64,000 bases of DNA. It comes from Mycobacterium sp. E787 (GTDB taxonomy: Bacteria > Actinomycetota > Actinomycetes > Mycobacteriales > Mycobacteriaceae). Below the pieces are notes generated by a model that was not told the DNA's origin, did no database searches, and was given only the letters and a program-made list of their open reading frames with translations. This document shows, piece by piece, positions 23,562 to 32,334 of this stretch (positions are counted from its first letter, which is position 1; each line of letters begins with the position of its first letter). Location: positions 186,001-250,000 of the forward strand of contig NZ_LZKL01000095.1 in assembly GCF_001668725.1 (NCBI RefSeq), written 5' to 3'. A program made the position numbers and the translations under genes.

Positions 23562-24890
23562 TCAATGCGGCACCGGCGTGTAATGCGCCGCGTCTGTGGT
23601 GAATTCGGGCCTGCCGTAGGTCGCCAGCCGGAGCTTGAGCAGCCCGATGACATAGGCGTCGGTGATCTCCCGGAGCACCGGGATGCGGCTGGCTTGGCTC
23701 ACGGCGCTGAAACGCCCGAGGATGAAGGGCGCGGTGAGGGCGACGCATAACAGGTCCGTCGGCGCGAGCGACACGCCCATGGCCTCGGCGATCGCGCGGT
23801 CACCGTTGCAGAAGGTTCGCACGAAAGTGAGCTTGCTGAAACTCTTTTCGACGGCTTCGGCGCACCGGTCGAACAGGGTGGTGTCGGGGCGCAGGTAGGC
23901 CGCCATGGTGCCGCGGACGAGTTTTTGGCAGATGCTGTCGAATCCGTGGCGCAGCAGTGCGGAGCGCGCGTGCATGACGTGCATGATGTCGGCGGGTTCC
24001 GCGGGTAGCAGTTCCTCGGGCAGGCCGAGCAGAAAGCAGCGGTACCGGGCGAATTCGATGACGGCGCGTTCTTGCTTGGTGAACTTCGACCGGCCTTGCC
24101 GGCGCGCCTTGCGTGCCAACAGATACTGACCGATCATTCCCGCGGGCATCTGGTCGACCTGCGGCACCGGCATGCCGTAGACGGCGGTGTCCCACTTGTC
24201 GGACTTCTTCAGCGCGTTGTAGCGGACCATCGAGTGCATCAGCCGGACCATGGCGGCGGCCTCGAAGCCGGGGCCGTACCGGTCCAGCGCCCCGGGCAGC
24301 GTGGTGACGGCGAAGAAGCTGGCCGTCTCGTTGACCCGCCGGGCGGCCCGCTTGCCCGAAAGGGCGCCGGTCAGCGCCATCGGCAGCGCGGCGTAGGTGT
24401 TGGTGAAGGTCGCGATGAAGGCGCCGCGAGTGATGAAGGGGGCCAGCAGCGCCGCGGGAATCCGCTCCTGGCGAGCGCCCTCGCGTACCAGGTCGAAGTC
24501 GATCCACTCCGGCGTGGCCTCCATGGCGGCGATGAACGCGACGAGTTCGGGTGGCGCGTCGGGGACGGCCTCGACCCCGTCGCGGCAGGCCCTTTTGAGC
24601 ATGTCGATCAGGTGCGTGACGCTGTGGGTGTTCATCAGTGCCGCATAGGGATCGGCGACGACGTCGCCGAGCAGCGTTGCCGTGCTGATCAATTCGAGGA
24701 CGCGGTCGTCGTCCAGGATCGTGGCGCGGTCGGCGACCCAGGGCGGCAGGGCGGAATCGACGCCCGGCTCGGTGGCCAGGCGATCCGGCGGCCGGTCGAA
24801 GTCGAAGTCGCCGTAGAGGTCGGGCTGCAGATCGCGCTGGCTGCGGACGCGTCGCGCGAGTTCGGGATAGTACGTGGCCTTGGAGGTCAC
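23562..24890 (-). CDS. MpaB-family (DUF2236) oxygenase-like protein
   Basis: 442-residue protein of the MpaB/DUF2236 family, which includes fungal ER-bound oxygenase MpaB and is related to latex-clearing protein. Mycobacteria have many such genes and few with known function. The conserved histidine segment MVRLMHSMVRYN and the DPYAALMNTHSVTHL region are visible. I place the start at GTG 24890 because GGAAGG lies eight bases upstream. The frame is open to 24932 but that region is the operator. It is divergent from a TetR regulator across a nested palindrome and so is probably its target. Confidence 0.82.
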   Translation of the reverse strand: MTSKATYYPELARRVRSQRDLQPDLYGDFDFDRPPDRLATEPGVDSALPPWVADRATILDDDRVLELISTATLLGDVVADPYAALMNTHSVTHLIDMLKRACRDGVEAVPDAPPELVAFIAAMEATPEWIDFDLVREGARQERIPAALLAPFITRGAFIATFTNTYAALPMALTGALSGKRAARRVNETASFFAVTTLPGALDRYGPGFEAAAMVRLMHSMVRYNALKKSDKWDTAVYGMPVPQVDQMPAGMIGQYLLARKARRQGRSKFTKQERAVIEFARYRCFLLGLPEELLPAEPADIMHVMHARSALLRHGFDSICQKLVRGTMAAYLRPDTTLFDRCAEAVEKSFSKLTFVRTFCNGDRAIAEAMGVSLAPTDLLCVALTAPFILGRFSAVSQASRIPVLREITDAYVIGLLKLRLATYGRPEFTTDAAHYTPVPH

Positions 24891-24905
24891 AAGCCGCCTT
24901 CCGCT

Positions 24906-24944
24906 AACTAACAGTTGGTGAGTAATACTCACAAGCTGTTAGTT
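24906..24944. promoter_or_regulatory. Nested palindromic operator between mpaB-like gene and tetR
   Basis: A 15-base palindrome GTGAGTAATACTCAC (24918-24932) sits exactly at the centre of a second pair of arms AACTAACAG (24906-24914) and CTGTTAGTT (24936-24944). Only two of the intervening pairs are mismatched. This is an ideal autoregulatory TetR operator overlapping both promoters. Confidence 0.8.
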
Positions 24945-24956
24945 ATGCTGTCAAGC

Positions 24957-25571
24957 GTGGGTGTGTCATTGCCGTCGATGCCGTCCCATCCCAGGCGGCG
25001 CATGACCGCCGAGGGGCGGCGCGAGCAGATCCTCGACGTCACACACGCGATCGTCGATGCGGAGGGCTTTCACGCGGCGACGCCGAACCGCATCGCACAG
25101 CAGGCCGGCATCAATCGGTCGTTGATCTATCAGAAGTTCGGCGACCTGGCGGGGCTGTTCGTCGAGCTGATCGACCGCGAGGCGGCGCGGGCGGGAGCCC
25201 AGTTCGCCGAAGCGATTTCGGGGCTGGATGCCGCCGCGGACGCTCTTGTGCTCGCGTTCGACGGGGTGCTGGCCGCCGTCGATGCCCGCCCGGCCACCTG
25301 GCGGCTGTTCCTGTTCCCGCCGCAGGGCGCTCCGCCGGAGTTGTATGCGCGCCTGGCTCAATCTCAGGCCGTCGTGCTCGACTTCTTCGTCCGTGAACTG
25401 CTGCGCCTCAATCCCCGCCTGCACGATCCCGAATACACCGCGCGGGTCTTGCATGCCGCCGGTCGCGAACTGCTGCAGCTGCACCTCAGCGATCCGCAGA
25501 CCGCGACCGTGGAACGGCTGCGTACATTCGTGCGACGGTTCGGTTCCGAGCTGGTCGTCGCGACCCGATGA
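24957..25571 (+). CDS. TetR-family transcriptional regulator
   Basis: 204-residue repressor. The N-terminal helix-turn-helix is REQILDVTHAIVDAEGFHAATPNRIAQQAGINRSLIYQKFGDLAGL in type (about residues 25-68). The C-terminal ligand domain is helical. A -10-like TATGCT at 24944-24949 puts the transcript start at or next to GTG 24957, so the gene is probably leaderless and I choose that start. ATG 24945 and ATG 24978 are alternatives, none with a clear ribosome site. It likely represses itself and the divergent MpaB-like oxygenase. The ligand is unknown. Confidence 0.85.
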   Translation: MGVSLPSMPSHPRRRMTAEGRREQILDVTHAIVDAEGFHAATPNRIAQQAGINRSLIYQKFGDLAGLFVELIDREAARAGAQFAEAISGLDAAADALVLAFDGVLAAVDARPATWRLFLFPPQGAPPELYARLAQSQAVVLDFFVRELLRLNPRLHDPEYTARVLHAAGRELLQLHLSDPQTATVERLRTFVRRFGSELVVATR

Positions 25572-25592
25572 GTGCGCCGGGTCCGCGAAATG

Positions 25593-27257
25593 TCAGCCGG
25601 CGCGGCCCCTTTCGGCCCGGTAGCGACGCACCAGCGCGTCGGTCGAGCTGTCCGACTGCGGCGCGGGCGAGGCGTCGCCGGTGATCACCGGAAGCAGCGC
25701 CTTGGCCTGCGTCTTGCCCAGCTCCACGCCCCACTGGTCGAAGGAGTCGATGCCCCAGATCACGCCCTCGGTGAAGACCTGGTGCTCGTAGAGGGCGATC
25801 AGCTGGCCGAGCACCGACGGCGTGAGCCGGTCGGCCAGGATCGAGGTGGACGGCCGGTTGCCGGGCATCACCTTGTGCGGCACCACGTCGGCCGGCGTGC
25901 CCTCCGCGGCGATCTCCTCGGCGGTCTTGCCGAACGCCAGCACCTGGGTCTGGGCGAAGAAGTTGCTCATCAACAGGTCGTGCATGCTGCCGGTGCCGTC
26001 GGCGGTGGCGAGGTCGTCGACGGGTTGGCTGAAGCCGATGAAATCGGCCGGCACCAGCCGGGTGCCCTGGTGCAGCAATTGGTAGAAGGCGTGCTGGCCG
26101 TTGGTTCCCGGTTCGCCCCAGAAGATTTCGCCGGTGTCGGTGGTGACGGGTGTGCCGTCGGCCCGGGTGGACTTGCCGTTGGATTCCATCGTGAGCTGCT
26201 GCAGGTATGCCGCGAAGCGCGACAGGTCGTTGGAGTAGGGCAGCACGGCGCGCGACTGCGCGCCCATGAAGTTGGAGTACCACAGCCCGATCAGGCCGAG
26301 CAGGACGGGCGCGTTGGACTCCAGTGGGGCCGTCTTGAAATGCCGGTCGACGATGTGGAATCCGGACAGAAAGTCGGCGAAGGCCTCCTTGCCGATGGCG
26401 GCCATCACCGACAGGCCGATCGCGGAATCAACCGAATAACGGCCGCCGACCCAGTCCCAGAACCCGAACATGTTGTCGGTGTTGATGCCGAAGTCGTCGA
26501 CCAGCCGTTTGTTGGTGGACACCGCGACGAAGTGCTTGGCCACCGCGGCGTCGCCGAGCGCGTCGGTCAGCCAGCGGCGCGCGGCGGTCGCGTTGGTCAG
26601 CGTCTCCAGCGTGGAGAAGGTCTTCGACGCGACGATGAAAAGCGTTGTGGCCGGGTCCAAGTCGGCCAGCTTTGCGGTCAGGTCGGTGGGGTCGACGTTG
26701 GAGACGAACCGCGCCGAAATCCCCGCGTCGGCGTAGTGGCGCAGTGCCTGGTACACCATCACCGGCCCGAGATCCGACCCACCGATGCCGATGTTGACGA
26801 CCGTGCTGATTCTTTTCCCGGTGGCCCCGGTCCATTCACCGCTGCGTAACCGGTCGGTGAAGTCGCCCATCCTGTCCAGCACCTCGTGCACGTCCGCGAC
26901 GACGTTCTGGCCGTCGACCACGAGCTCGGCGTCGCGGGGCAGCCGCAGCGCGGTGTGCAACACGGCGCGGTCCTCGGAGGTGTTGATGTGCGCCCCGGAG
27001 AACATCTGGTCGCGGCGCTCTTCGAGGTTAGCCGTGCGGGCCAAGTCGATCAGCAGCCGCAGCGTCTCTCGGGTGACGCGGTGTTTGCTGTAGTCGATGT
27101 AGAGGTCGCCGACGGTGACGGTCAGCTCGCGGCCGCGATCGGGGTCGTCGTCGAAGAACTGGCGCAGATGGGTCTGGCCGATTTGTTCGTGATGACTGCG
27201 CAGGGCGTCCCACGCCGGGGTGGCGGTGATGTCGGGGATGGTGTGCACGGATGTCAT
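25593..27257 (-). CDS. pgi: Glucose-6-phosphate isomerase
   Basis: 554-residue glycolytic enzyme interconverting glucose-6-phosphate and fructose-6-phosphate (Rv0946c counterpart). Signatures are clear: NIGIGGSDLGPVMVYQAL, SKTFSTLETLTNA, GGRYSVDSAIGL, and near the C-terminus FDQWGVELGK with the catalytic Lys. Glu and His residues of the active site lie in GEPGTNGQHAFYQLLHQG. The length is normal. It converges on the TetR gene. Its 5' side is unusual: four copies of a 55-56 base repeat begin 13 bases upstream of the start codon (27271-27482). Confidence 0.97.
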   Translation of the reverse strand: MTSVHTIPDITATPAWDALRSHHEQIGQTHLRQFFDDDPDRGRELTVTVGDLYIDYSKHRVTRETLRLLIDLARTANLEERRDQMFSGAHINTSEDRAVLHTALRLPRDAELVVDGQNVVADVHEVLDRMGDFTDRLRSGEWTGATGKRISTVVNIGIGGSDLGPVMVYQALRHYADAGISARFVSNVDPTDLTAKLADLDPATTLFIVASKTFSTLETLTNATAARRWLTDALGDAAVAKHFVAVSTNKRLVDDFGINTDNMFGFWDWVGGRYSVDSAIGLSVMAAIGKEAFADFLSGFHIVDRHFKTAPLESNAPVLLGLIGLWYSNFMGAQSRAVLPYSNDLSRFAAYLQQLTMESNGKSTRADGTPVTTDTGEIFWGEPGTNGQHAFYQLLHQGTRLVPADFIGFSQPVDDLATADGTGSMHDLLMSNFFAQTQVLAFGKTAEEIAAEGTPADVVPHKVMPGNRPSTSILADRLTPSVLGQLIALYEHQVFTEGVIWGIDSFDQWGVELGKTQAKALLPVITGDASPAPQSDSSTDALVRRYRAERGRAG

Positions 27258-27270
27258 GAGTTCGACCCTA

Positions 27271-27482
27271 GTGACGGTCGCAAGCGCGGCGTAGCCGGGC
27301 GCTGCGGGCCGTCACGATCTGGCCTAGTGACGGTCGCAAGCGCGGCGTAGCCGGGCGCTGCGGGCCGTCACGATCTGGCCTAGTGACGGTCGCAAGCGCG
27401 GCGTAGCCGGGCGCTGCGGGCCGTCACCATCGACCTAGTGACGGTCGCAAGCGCGGCGTAGCCGGGCGCTGCGGGCGTCACC
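27271..27482. repeat. Four-copy tandem repeat (VNTR-like) upstream of pgi
   Basis: Copies start at 27271, 27327, 27383 and 27438 (periods 56, 56, 55). Each begins GTGACGGTCGCAAGCGCGGC and, except the last, ends GCCGTCAC, so every unit is itself an inverted repeat. The unit is the reverse complement of the REP-like element seen at 16672 and 49063. It fills most of the 273-base gap between the chorismate mutase stop and the pgi start. Confidence 0.9.
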
Positions 27483-27530
27483 GTCGGGCCAGCGGTCCGA
27501 CAGCGCCGCGCCAGGCCAGCGCGGGCGCCG

Positions 27531-27794
27531 TCAGTGGCCGAGGCGGCCGCGGCCCAGCCGCAGCAGCAGCATCGCCAGATCCTTACCCTCGGGACCGAGC
27601 TCGCTGTAGCGTTCGATGACCTTCATTTCGCGGCTGTGCACCAGCCGGGTGCCGCCGGACGCCATGCGCACCTTGCCGATCGCCTGGGACACCTCGGCGC
27701 GCCGCTTCACCGCGGCGAGGATCTCGGCGTCCAACCGGTCGATCTCCTGGCGCAACTGTTCGATGTCGGTGGTCTCTGCCGTCTCTGTGTTCAT
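27531..27794 (-). CDS. Intracellular chorismate mutase (AroQ-delta type)
   Basis: Converts chorismate to prephenate for Phe/Tyr synthesis (Rv0948c counterpart). I use ATG 27794, which follows GGAG by about ten bases and gives 87 residues, close to the 90-residue M. tuberculosis enzyme. ATG 27839 would add 15 residues without a ribosome site. The all-helical AroQ core is seen: LRQEIDRLDAEILAAVKRRAEVSQAIGK, with catalytic Arg and Lys residues, and MKVIERYSELG. The C-terminal RLGRGRLGH tail is the part that DAHP synthase remodels to activate the enzyme (known for M. tuberculosis). A hairpin/leader candidate lies upstream. Confidence 0.93.
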   Translation of the reverse strand: MNTETAETTDIEQLRQEIDRLDAEILAAVKRRAEVSQAIGKVRMASGGTRLVHSREMKVIERYSELGPEGKDLAMLLLRLGRGRLGH

Positions 27795-27842
27795 CTCAAC
27801 CAACTCCGCGTTCTCTTGATGTGGGGGTTCTGGTCTCATCCG

Positions 27843-27941
27843 TTATCGAGCCTCACAAAAGAGACGAGCCCCGAATCCGGAAGCGGACCACGGGGCTCTG
27901 CGAAAGCAGCTAGACCACGGGCACCGCTGGCCGGTACCCAT
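27843..27941 (-). promoter_or_regulatory. Possible attenuator leader of chorismate mutase
   Basis: On the minus strand, upstream of the mutase, arms CGGGGCTC/GAGCCCCG (27891-27898 and 27866-27873) enclose an inner TCCG-GAAG-CGGA stem. They are followed by TCTCTTTTG, the shape of an intrinsic terminator. A second stem pairs 27920-27926 with 27932-27938. A 32-codon frame (ATG 27941 to TAA 27843) spanning both has two Trp and three Phe codons but no visible ribosome site. The rest of 27942-28136 has no gene. Confidence 0.4.
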
Positions 27942-28121
27942 AGAAAAATCGGCGCTGCGACACGCGGGCAGGGAGCCGAAGCTGCACGTTGAGCACCAAC
28001 TGAGTGTGCCACTAACGACTGCGGCGGCGCAAAAATATCGACCGGATCGGCCCCACGGGGCTGCGTCCCGGTCTCCGGCGCGCCGGACGGCCTGGCCAGC
28101 GAGGTAGTCGGTCGGCGGCGG

Positions 28122-28127
28122 TAGATT
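28122..28127 (+). promoter_or_regulatory. Candidate -10 element of uvrD1
   Basis: TAGATT, ten bases before the uvrD1 ATG, fits the mycobacterial TAnnnT -10. The transcript would begin only a few bases before the start codon, as in leaderless or near-leaderless mRNAs. Confidence 0.35.
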
Positions 28128-28136
28128 TGGACCGAC

Positions 28137-30470
28137 ATGAGCGTGCACGTGACCAGCAATACCGAAGCCAACTCCGCCACCGAAGCCGACGAGCTGCTCG
28201 ATGGGCTCAACCCCCAGCAGCGCCAAGCGGTGGTGCACGAGGGCTCGCCGCTGCTGATCGTCGCGGGGGCGGGTTCGGGTAAGACGGCGGTCCTGACGCG
28301 GCGGATCGCCTACCTGATCGCGGCGCGCGGGGTCGGGGTCGGTCAGATCCTGGCCATCACCTTCACCAACAAGGCCGCCGCGGAGATGCGCGAACGCGTG
28401 GTGCGGCTGGTGGGTAACCGCGCCCGCGCGATGTGGGTGTCCACGTTCCACTCGACGTGTGTGCGCATCCTGCGCAACCAGGCGTCGCTGATCGAGGGGC
28501 TCAACTCCAACTTCTCGATCTACGACGCCGACGATTCGCGGCGGCTCCTGCAGATGATCGGGCGCGACATGGGGCTGGACATCAAGCGCTACTCGCCGCG
28601 CCTGCTGGCCAACGCCATCTCCAACCTGAAGAACGAGCTGATCGACCCCGACGAGGCCCTGGCCAGCCTGTCCGACGGGTCCGACGAGTTGAGCCGCACG
28701 GTGGCGTCGGTCTACGGCGAATACCAGCGGAGGCTGCGGGCGGCCAACGCGCTGGACTTCGACGACCTGATCGGGGAGACCGTTGCAGTGCTGCAGACGT
28801 TCCCGCAGATCGCGCAGTACTACCGGCGGCGATTCCGGCACGTGCTGGTCGACGAGTACCAGGACACCAACCACGCCCAGTACGTATTGGTGCGGGAGTT
28901 GGTGGGCACCGAGACCGAGGACGACGTACCGCCGGCGGAACTGTGCGTGGTCGGCGACGCCGATCAGTCAATCTATGCGTTCCGCGGCGCCACCATCCGC
29001 AACATCGAGGACTTCGAGCGCGACTATCCCGACGCGAGAACCATTCTGCTGGAACAGAATTACCGCTCGACGCAGAACATCCTGTCGGCCGCCAACTCGG
29101 TGATCGCCCGGAACACCGGACGCCGGGAGAAACGGCTGTGGACCGACGCCGGCGCCGGTGAGCTGATCGTCGGCTACGTCGCCGACAACGAGCACGACGA
29201 GGCCAGGTTCGTGGCCGAGGAGATCGACGCGCTCGCCGAGCGCGGCGAGATCACCTACAACGACGTGGCCGTGTTCTACCGCACCAACAACTCGTCGCGG
29301 TCGTTGGAAGAGGTGTTCATCCGCGCCGGCATCCCATACAAAGTCGTTGGGGGAGTTCGCTTCTACGAGCGCAAGGAGATCCGCGACATCGTCGCCTACC
29401 TGCGGGTGCTGGACAATCCCGGTGACGCGGTCAGCATGCGGCGCATCCTCAACACGCCGCGTCGGGGCATCGGGGATCGCGCCGAGGCATGTGTGGCGGT
29501 GTACGCCGAGAACACCGGCGCCAGCTTCGCCGACGCGCTGGTGGCCGCCGCCGAGGGCAAGGTGCCGATGCTGAACACCCGCGCGGAGAAGGCGATCGCG
29601 GGGTTCGTCGAGCTGCTGGACGACCTGCGGGGTCACCTCGACGACGACCTCGGCGACCTGGTCGAGTTGGTGCTCGAACGCACCGGATACCGCGCCGAGC
29701 TGGAGTCCTCCACCGATCCGCAGGAGCTGGCCCGGCTCGACAACCTGAACGAATTGGTCAGCGTCGCACACGAATTCAGCACCGATCAGGCGAACGCCGC
29801 CGCGCTGGACGAGTCGCTGGACGCCCCCGAGGACGAGGACGTGCCGGACACCGGCGCGCTGGCGGCCTTTTTGGAGCGGGTGTCCCTGGTCGCGGACGCC
29901 GACGAGATCCCCGAGCAGGGCGCCGGTCTGGTCACGCTGATGACGCTGCACACGGCGAAGGGGTTGGAGTTTCCGGTGGTGTTCGTCACCGGCTGGGAGG
30001 ACGGGATGTTCCCCCACATGCGGTCCCTGGACGACCCGACGGAGCTGTCCGAAGAGCGGCGGCTGGCCTACGTCGGCATCACGCGGGCCCGCCAGCGGCT
30101 GTATGTGAGCCGGGCCATCGTGCGGTCGTCCTGGGGGCAGCCGATGCTGAACCCCGAATCGCGCTTCCTGCGCGAGATCCCGCAGGAGCTCATCGACTGG
30201 CGCCGCAGCGCGCCCACCCCGTCGTTCAGCGCCCCGGTCAGCGGCGCCGGGCGGTTCGGCGCGCCGCGTCCGTCGCCGACCCGCTCCGGGGCGAGCAAAC
30301 GGCCGCTGCTGGTGCTGCAACCCGGCGACCGGGTGACCCACGACAAATACGGCCTCGGTCGGGTCGAGGAGGTGTCAGGCGTCGGCGAATCGGCCATGTC
30401 GCTCATCGACTTCGGCAGCGCGGGACGGGTGAAGCTGATGCACAACCACGCCCCGGTCAGCAAGCTCTGA
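28137..30470 (+). CDS. uvrD1: SF1 DNA helicase UvrD1
   Basis: 777-residue 3'-to-5' helicase/translocase of the UvrD/PcrA group (Rv0949 counterpart), used in excision repair and, in mycobacteria, stimulated by Ku. All superfamily-1 motifs are visible: Q-motif LNPQQRQAV, Walker A AGAGSGKT, Ia TFTNKAAAEMR, II DEYQDTNHAQY, III GDADQSIYAFRGA, IV EQNYRS, V TLHTAKGLEFPVVF and VI YVGITRARQRLYV. The C-terminus (PGDRVTHDKYGLGRV) is the Tudor-like domain of PcrA that contacts RNA polymerase. Length is normal. Confidence 0.97.
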   Translation: MSVHVTSNTEANSATEADELLDGLNPQQRQAVVHEGSPLLIVAGAGSGKTAVLTRRIAYLIAARGVGVGQILAITFTNKAAAEMRERVVRLVGNRARAMWVSTFHSTCVRILRNQASLIEGLNSNFSIYDADDSRRLLQMIGRDMGLDIKRYSPRLLANAISNLKNELIDPDEALASLSDGSDELSRTVASVYGEYQRRLRAANALDFDDLIGETVAVLQTFPQIAQYYRRRFRHVLVDEYQDTNHAQYVLVRELVGTETEDDVPPAELCVVGDADQSIYAFRGATIRNIEDFERDYPDARTILLEQNYRSTQNILSAANSVIARNTGRREKRLWTDAGAGELIVGYVADNEHDEARFVAEEIDALAERGEITYNDVAVFYRTNNSSRSLEEVFIRAGIPYKVVGGVRFYERKEIRDIVAYLRVLDNPGDAVSMRRILNTPRRGIGDRAEACVAVYAENTGASFADALVAAAEGKVPMLNTRAEKAIAGFVELLDDLRGHLDDDLGDLVELVLERTGYRAELESSTDPQELARLDNLNELVSVAHEFSTDQANAAALDESLDAPEDEDVPDTGALAAFLERVSLVADADEIPEQGAGLVTLMTLHTAKGLEFPVVFVTGWEDGMFPHMRSLDDPTELSEERRLAYVGITRARQRLYVSRAIVRSSWGQPMLNPESRFLREIPQELIDWRRSAPTPSFSAPVSGAGRFGAPRPSPTRSGASKRPLLVLQPGDRVTHDKYGLGRVEEVSGVGESAMSLIDFGSAGRVKLMHNHAPVSKL

Positions 30471-30474
30471 CGCA

Positions 30475-30532
30475 CCGAACGTGACGTCAGGGCGAGATTT
30501 TCGCCGATTCCCCGCCACCACAACACGTTCGG
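30475..30532. terminator. Nested inverted repeat after uvrD1
   Basis: Outer arms CCGAACGTG (30475-30483) and CACGTTCGG (30524-30532); inner stem GGCGA (30491-30495) and TCGCC (30501-30505) with a T-rich loop. Sited four bases after the uvrD1 stop between convergent genes, so a bidirectional terminator is likely. Confidence 0.6.
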
Positions 30533-30553
30533 CGGACAACGGCGCGGAGAAAG

Positions 30554-31129
30554 TCAGTACCCCTGCAGCCAGCGTCTGGTTTGGGGATGAAACGTCAGCG
30601 CCACGCTGGCCACCGGCAGCAGCCACAGGAAGTAGACGATCCACGCCACCCGCGCGCCCGCGATGAACACGCCGCCGTAGGTCAGCACCGCGACCACCGC
30701 GCCGGCCGCGATCAGGTAACGCCCGAGCGGCCGGCGCCGCAGCAGCAGAATGACCCCGGAAACCGTGGTGATCGCGAACACCAGCGCGAGGAAGGCGACC
30801 GCGATGCAGAACAGGCGGTCGGTCCGCCACCACCCCCCGATCAGGTCGGTGGCCACCACCGACGTCGCCCATCCGCTGACGATGGTGACGGCGGCGGCGG
30901 CGACGGCGGTCCGGCCGCTCGGCTCGTGGCCCGGAAAACCTCGTCGTACCGCTGAAGGGGCACCCTGATCCGAGGCGGAAGCCCGCGGAATCTGGGTGGT
31001 CGGGGACTCCGGCACCACGGGCATCGGCCCGGTCGGTGCCCGCCGGATGATCCGCGTCTGTGATTCGGAGGGCGGTGCGCCGGCCTCGGGTGTCGGCGCT
31101 GGTGCAGCGGGGTCGTTCGGCGCGGTCAC
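30554..31129 (-). CDS. Four-helix membrane protein of unknown function
   Basis: 191-residue protein I cannot assign to a named family. Residues 1-70 are Pro/Ala/Ser-rich and probably disordered in the cytoplasm. Four transmembrane segments follow, roughly 73-95, 103-127, 133-155 and 158-180 (for example AVAFLALVFAITTVSGVILLL). The C-terminus is HPQTRRWLQGY. GTG 31129 is one base after the M23 peptidase stop, so the two genes are translationally coupled and may act together at the envelope. A longer frame exists upstream but lies inside the peptidase gene. Confidence 0.7.
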   Translation of the reverse strand: MTAPNDPAAPAPTPEAGAPPSESQTRIIRRAPTGPMPVVPESPTTQIPRASASDQGAPSAVRRGFPGHEPSGRTAVAAAAVTIVSGWATSVVATDLIGGWWRTDRLFCIAVAFLALVFAITTVSGVILLLRRRPLGRYLIAAGAVVAVLTYGGVFIAGARVAWIVYFLWLLPVASVALTFHPQTRRWLQGY

Positions 31130-31130
31130 C

Positions 31131-32258
31131 TCAGCCAGCGTAGCCGCCGACGTTAAGACCCCGCTTTGCAAGCCATGGGACTGGGTCAATCCTTTCGGTG
31201 CCGCCCAGCAGCACCTCAAAGTGCAGGTGGGGCCCGGTGGAATTGCCGCGGTTGCCCATGGTGGCGATCTGGTCACCGGCCATCACGCGCTGGCCGACGC
31301 TGACCAGCGTCGTGTTGACGTGGCCGTAGAGCGTGACCGTGCCGTCGGCGTGGCGCAGCTTGACCAGCGCGCCATAGCCGGCGGCCGGGCCGGCGTCGAT
31401 GACGACGCCGTCGGACACCGCGTAGATCGGCGTGCCGATCGAGTTGGCGAGGTCGATGCCGGCGTGCAGCACGCCCCAGCGGTAGCCGAAGTTGGAGGTG
31501 AAGATCCCCTTCGTCGGCATGACGTAAAGCGGCTGCTGTAGCCGAGCCTCGCGCTGGGCGCGGTCGTTGGCGAAGGCCACGCCTTTGGCGAGTTCCTCAT
31601 TGTGGACCGCGGCATTCGCCGCGGGCTGGACCGCGACCACCTGGGCGCCGCGGATCGTGTTGCCGCCCGCCCCGCCGGAAAGCGCAGACGCGTTGGCGGT
31701 CAGCACGGCCTCCGTCTTGGGTGTGTCGGCGTGGCTGGTCGCGGTGTGGGCCGCGGCGGCCGCGGCACCCGCGGCCATCGCCGAGATGAGCAGACGCCCA
31801 CGGGCGGCGCTGGTCGGCTGCTTACGGTGCTGCCCACCGCGGCGTATCGCCGGGATGACGTCGGTGATGTCGGCGTGGTTGGGCCGGTGCGGCTCGGTGG
31901 TGGACGACTCGAACCGTGCCGGTACCGGCACGGCGGCGGGGGCCGCCAGCAGCAGCGGACTCGGATCGCTCGCGTCGTGCAGGTCGTCGAGCTCGGGAGC
32001 GAGCAGGACGCGGGCCCCGTTGTCGAAGGCGGAGTCGTTGCTGAAGTCCAGGCCCTCGAGGTCGCCGGACTCGTCGGCGAAATCCAGGTCGTCGAAGTCG
32101 AATCCGTCGAGCGGGAGTATCTCGGTGACTTCGTTGCGGTGAGCCTCGGTCCACCGGCCGCCTGCTGCGCGACCTACCCTCACCACGCCTGTTGTTTCGG
32201 CAGAAGGACGAGTCAAACGGTGCTGGGACAAGCTGAAATGTCCTCGTATCGTGACCAT
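31131..32258 (-). CDS. M23-family metallopeptidase, membrane-anchored (Rv0950c-like)
   Basis: 375-residue LytM-type peptidoglycan endopeptidase-like protein. Residues 1-150 are acidic and low in complexity (FDFDDLDFADESGDLEGLDF). A hydrophobic Ala-rich segment near 155-170 may be a signal anchor. The C-terminal M23 domain has the zinc motif HAGIDLA and the HxH site GPHLHFEV, with GYRWGVLHAG and NRGNSTGPH around them, so catalytic zinc ligands appear intact. ATG 32258 is used. It is divergent from sucC across a 260-base gap that contains a CRP-type site. Confidence 0.88.
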   Translation of the reverse strand: MVTIRGHFSLSQHRLTRPSAETTGVVRVGRAAGGRWTEAHRNEVTEILPLDGFDFDDLDFADESGDLEGLDFSNDSAFDNGARVLLAPELDDLHDASDPSPLLLAAPAAVPVPARFESSTTEPHRPNHADITDVIPAIRRGGQHRKQPTSAARGRLLISAMAAGAAAAAAHTATSHADTPKTEAVLTANASALSGGAGGNTIRGAQVVAVQPAANAAVHNEELAKGVAFANDRAQREARLQQPLYVMPTKGIFTSNFGYRWGVLHAGIDLANSIGTPIYAVSDGVVIDAGPAAGYGALVKLRHADGTVTLYGHVNTTLVSVGQRVMAGDQIATMGNRGNSTGPHLHFEVLLGGTERIDPVPWLAKRGLNVGGYAG

Positions 32259-32334
32259 AACGTTATCTGGACCCTAGGAAGGTATCCGCTAACCGACGGG
32301 GCTTGCAACCTCGGGCCGAGAACCCGGCGGATAT

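Noticed and set aside
27795..27839. Longer chorismate mutase N-terminus from ATG 27839
   Set aside because: No ribosome site before it, while ATG 27794 has GGAG upstream and gives the length of the characterised enzyme. The longer form cannot be excluded.
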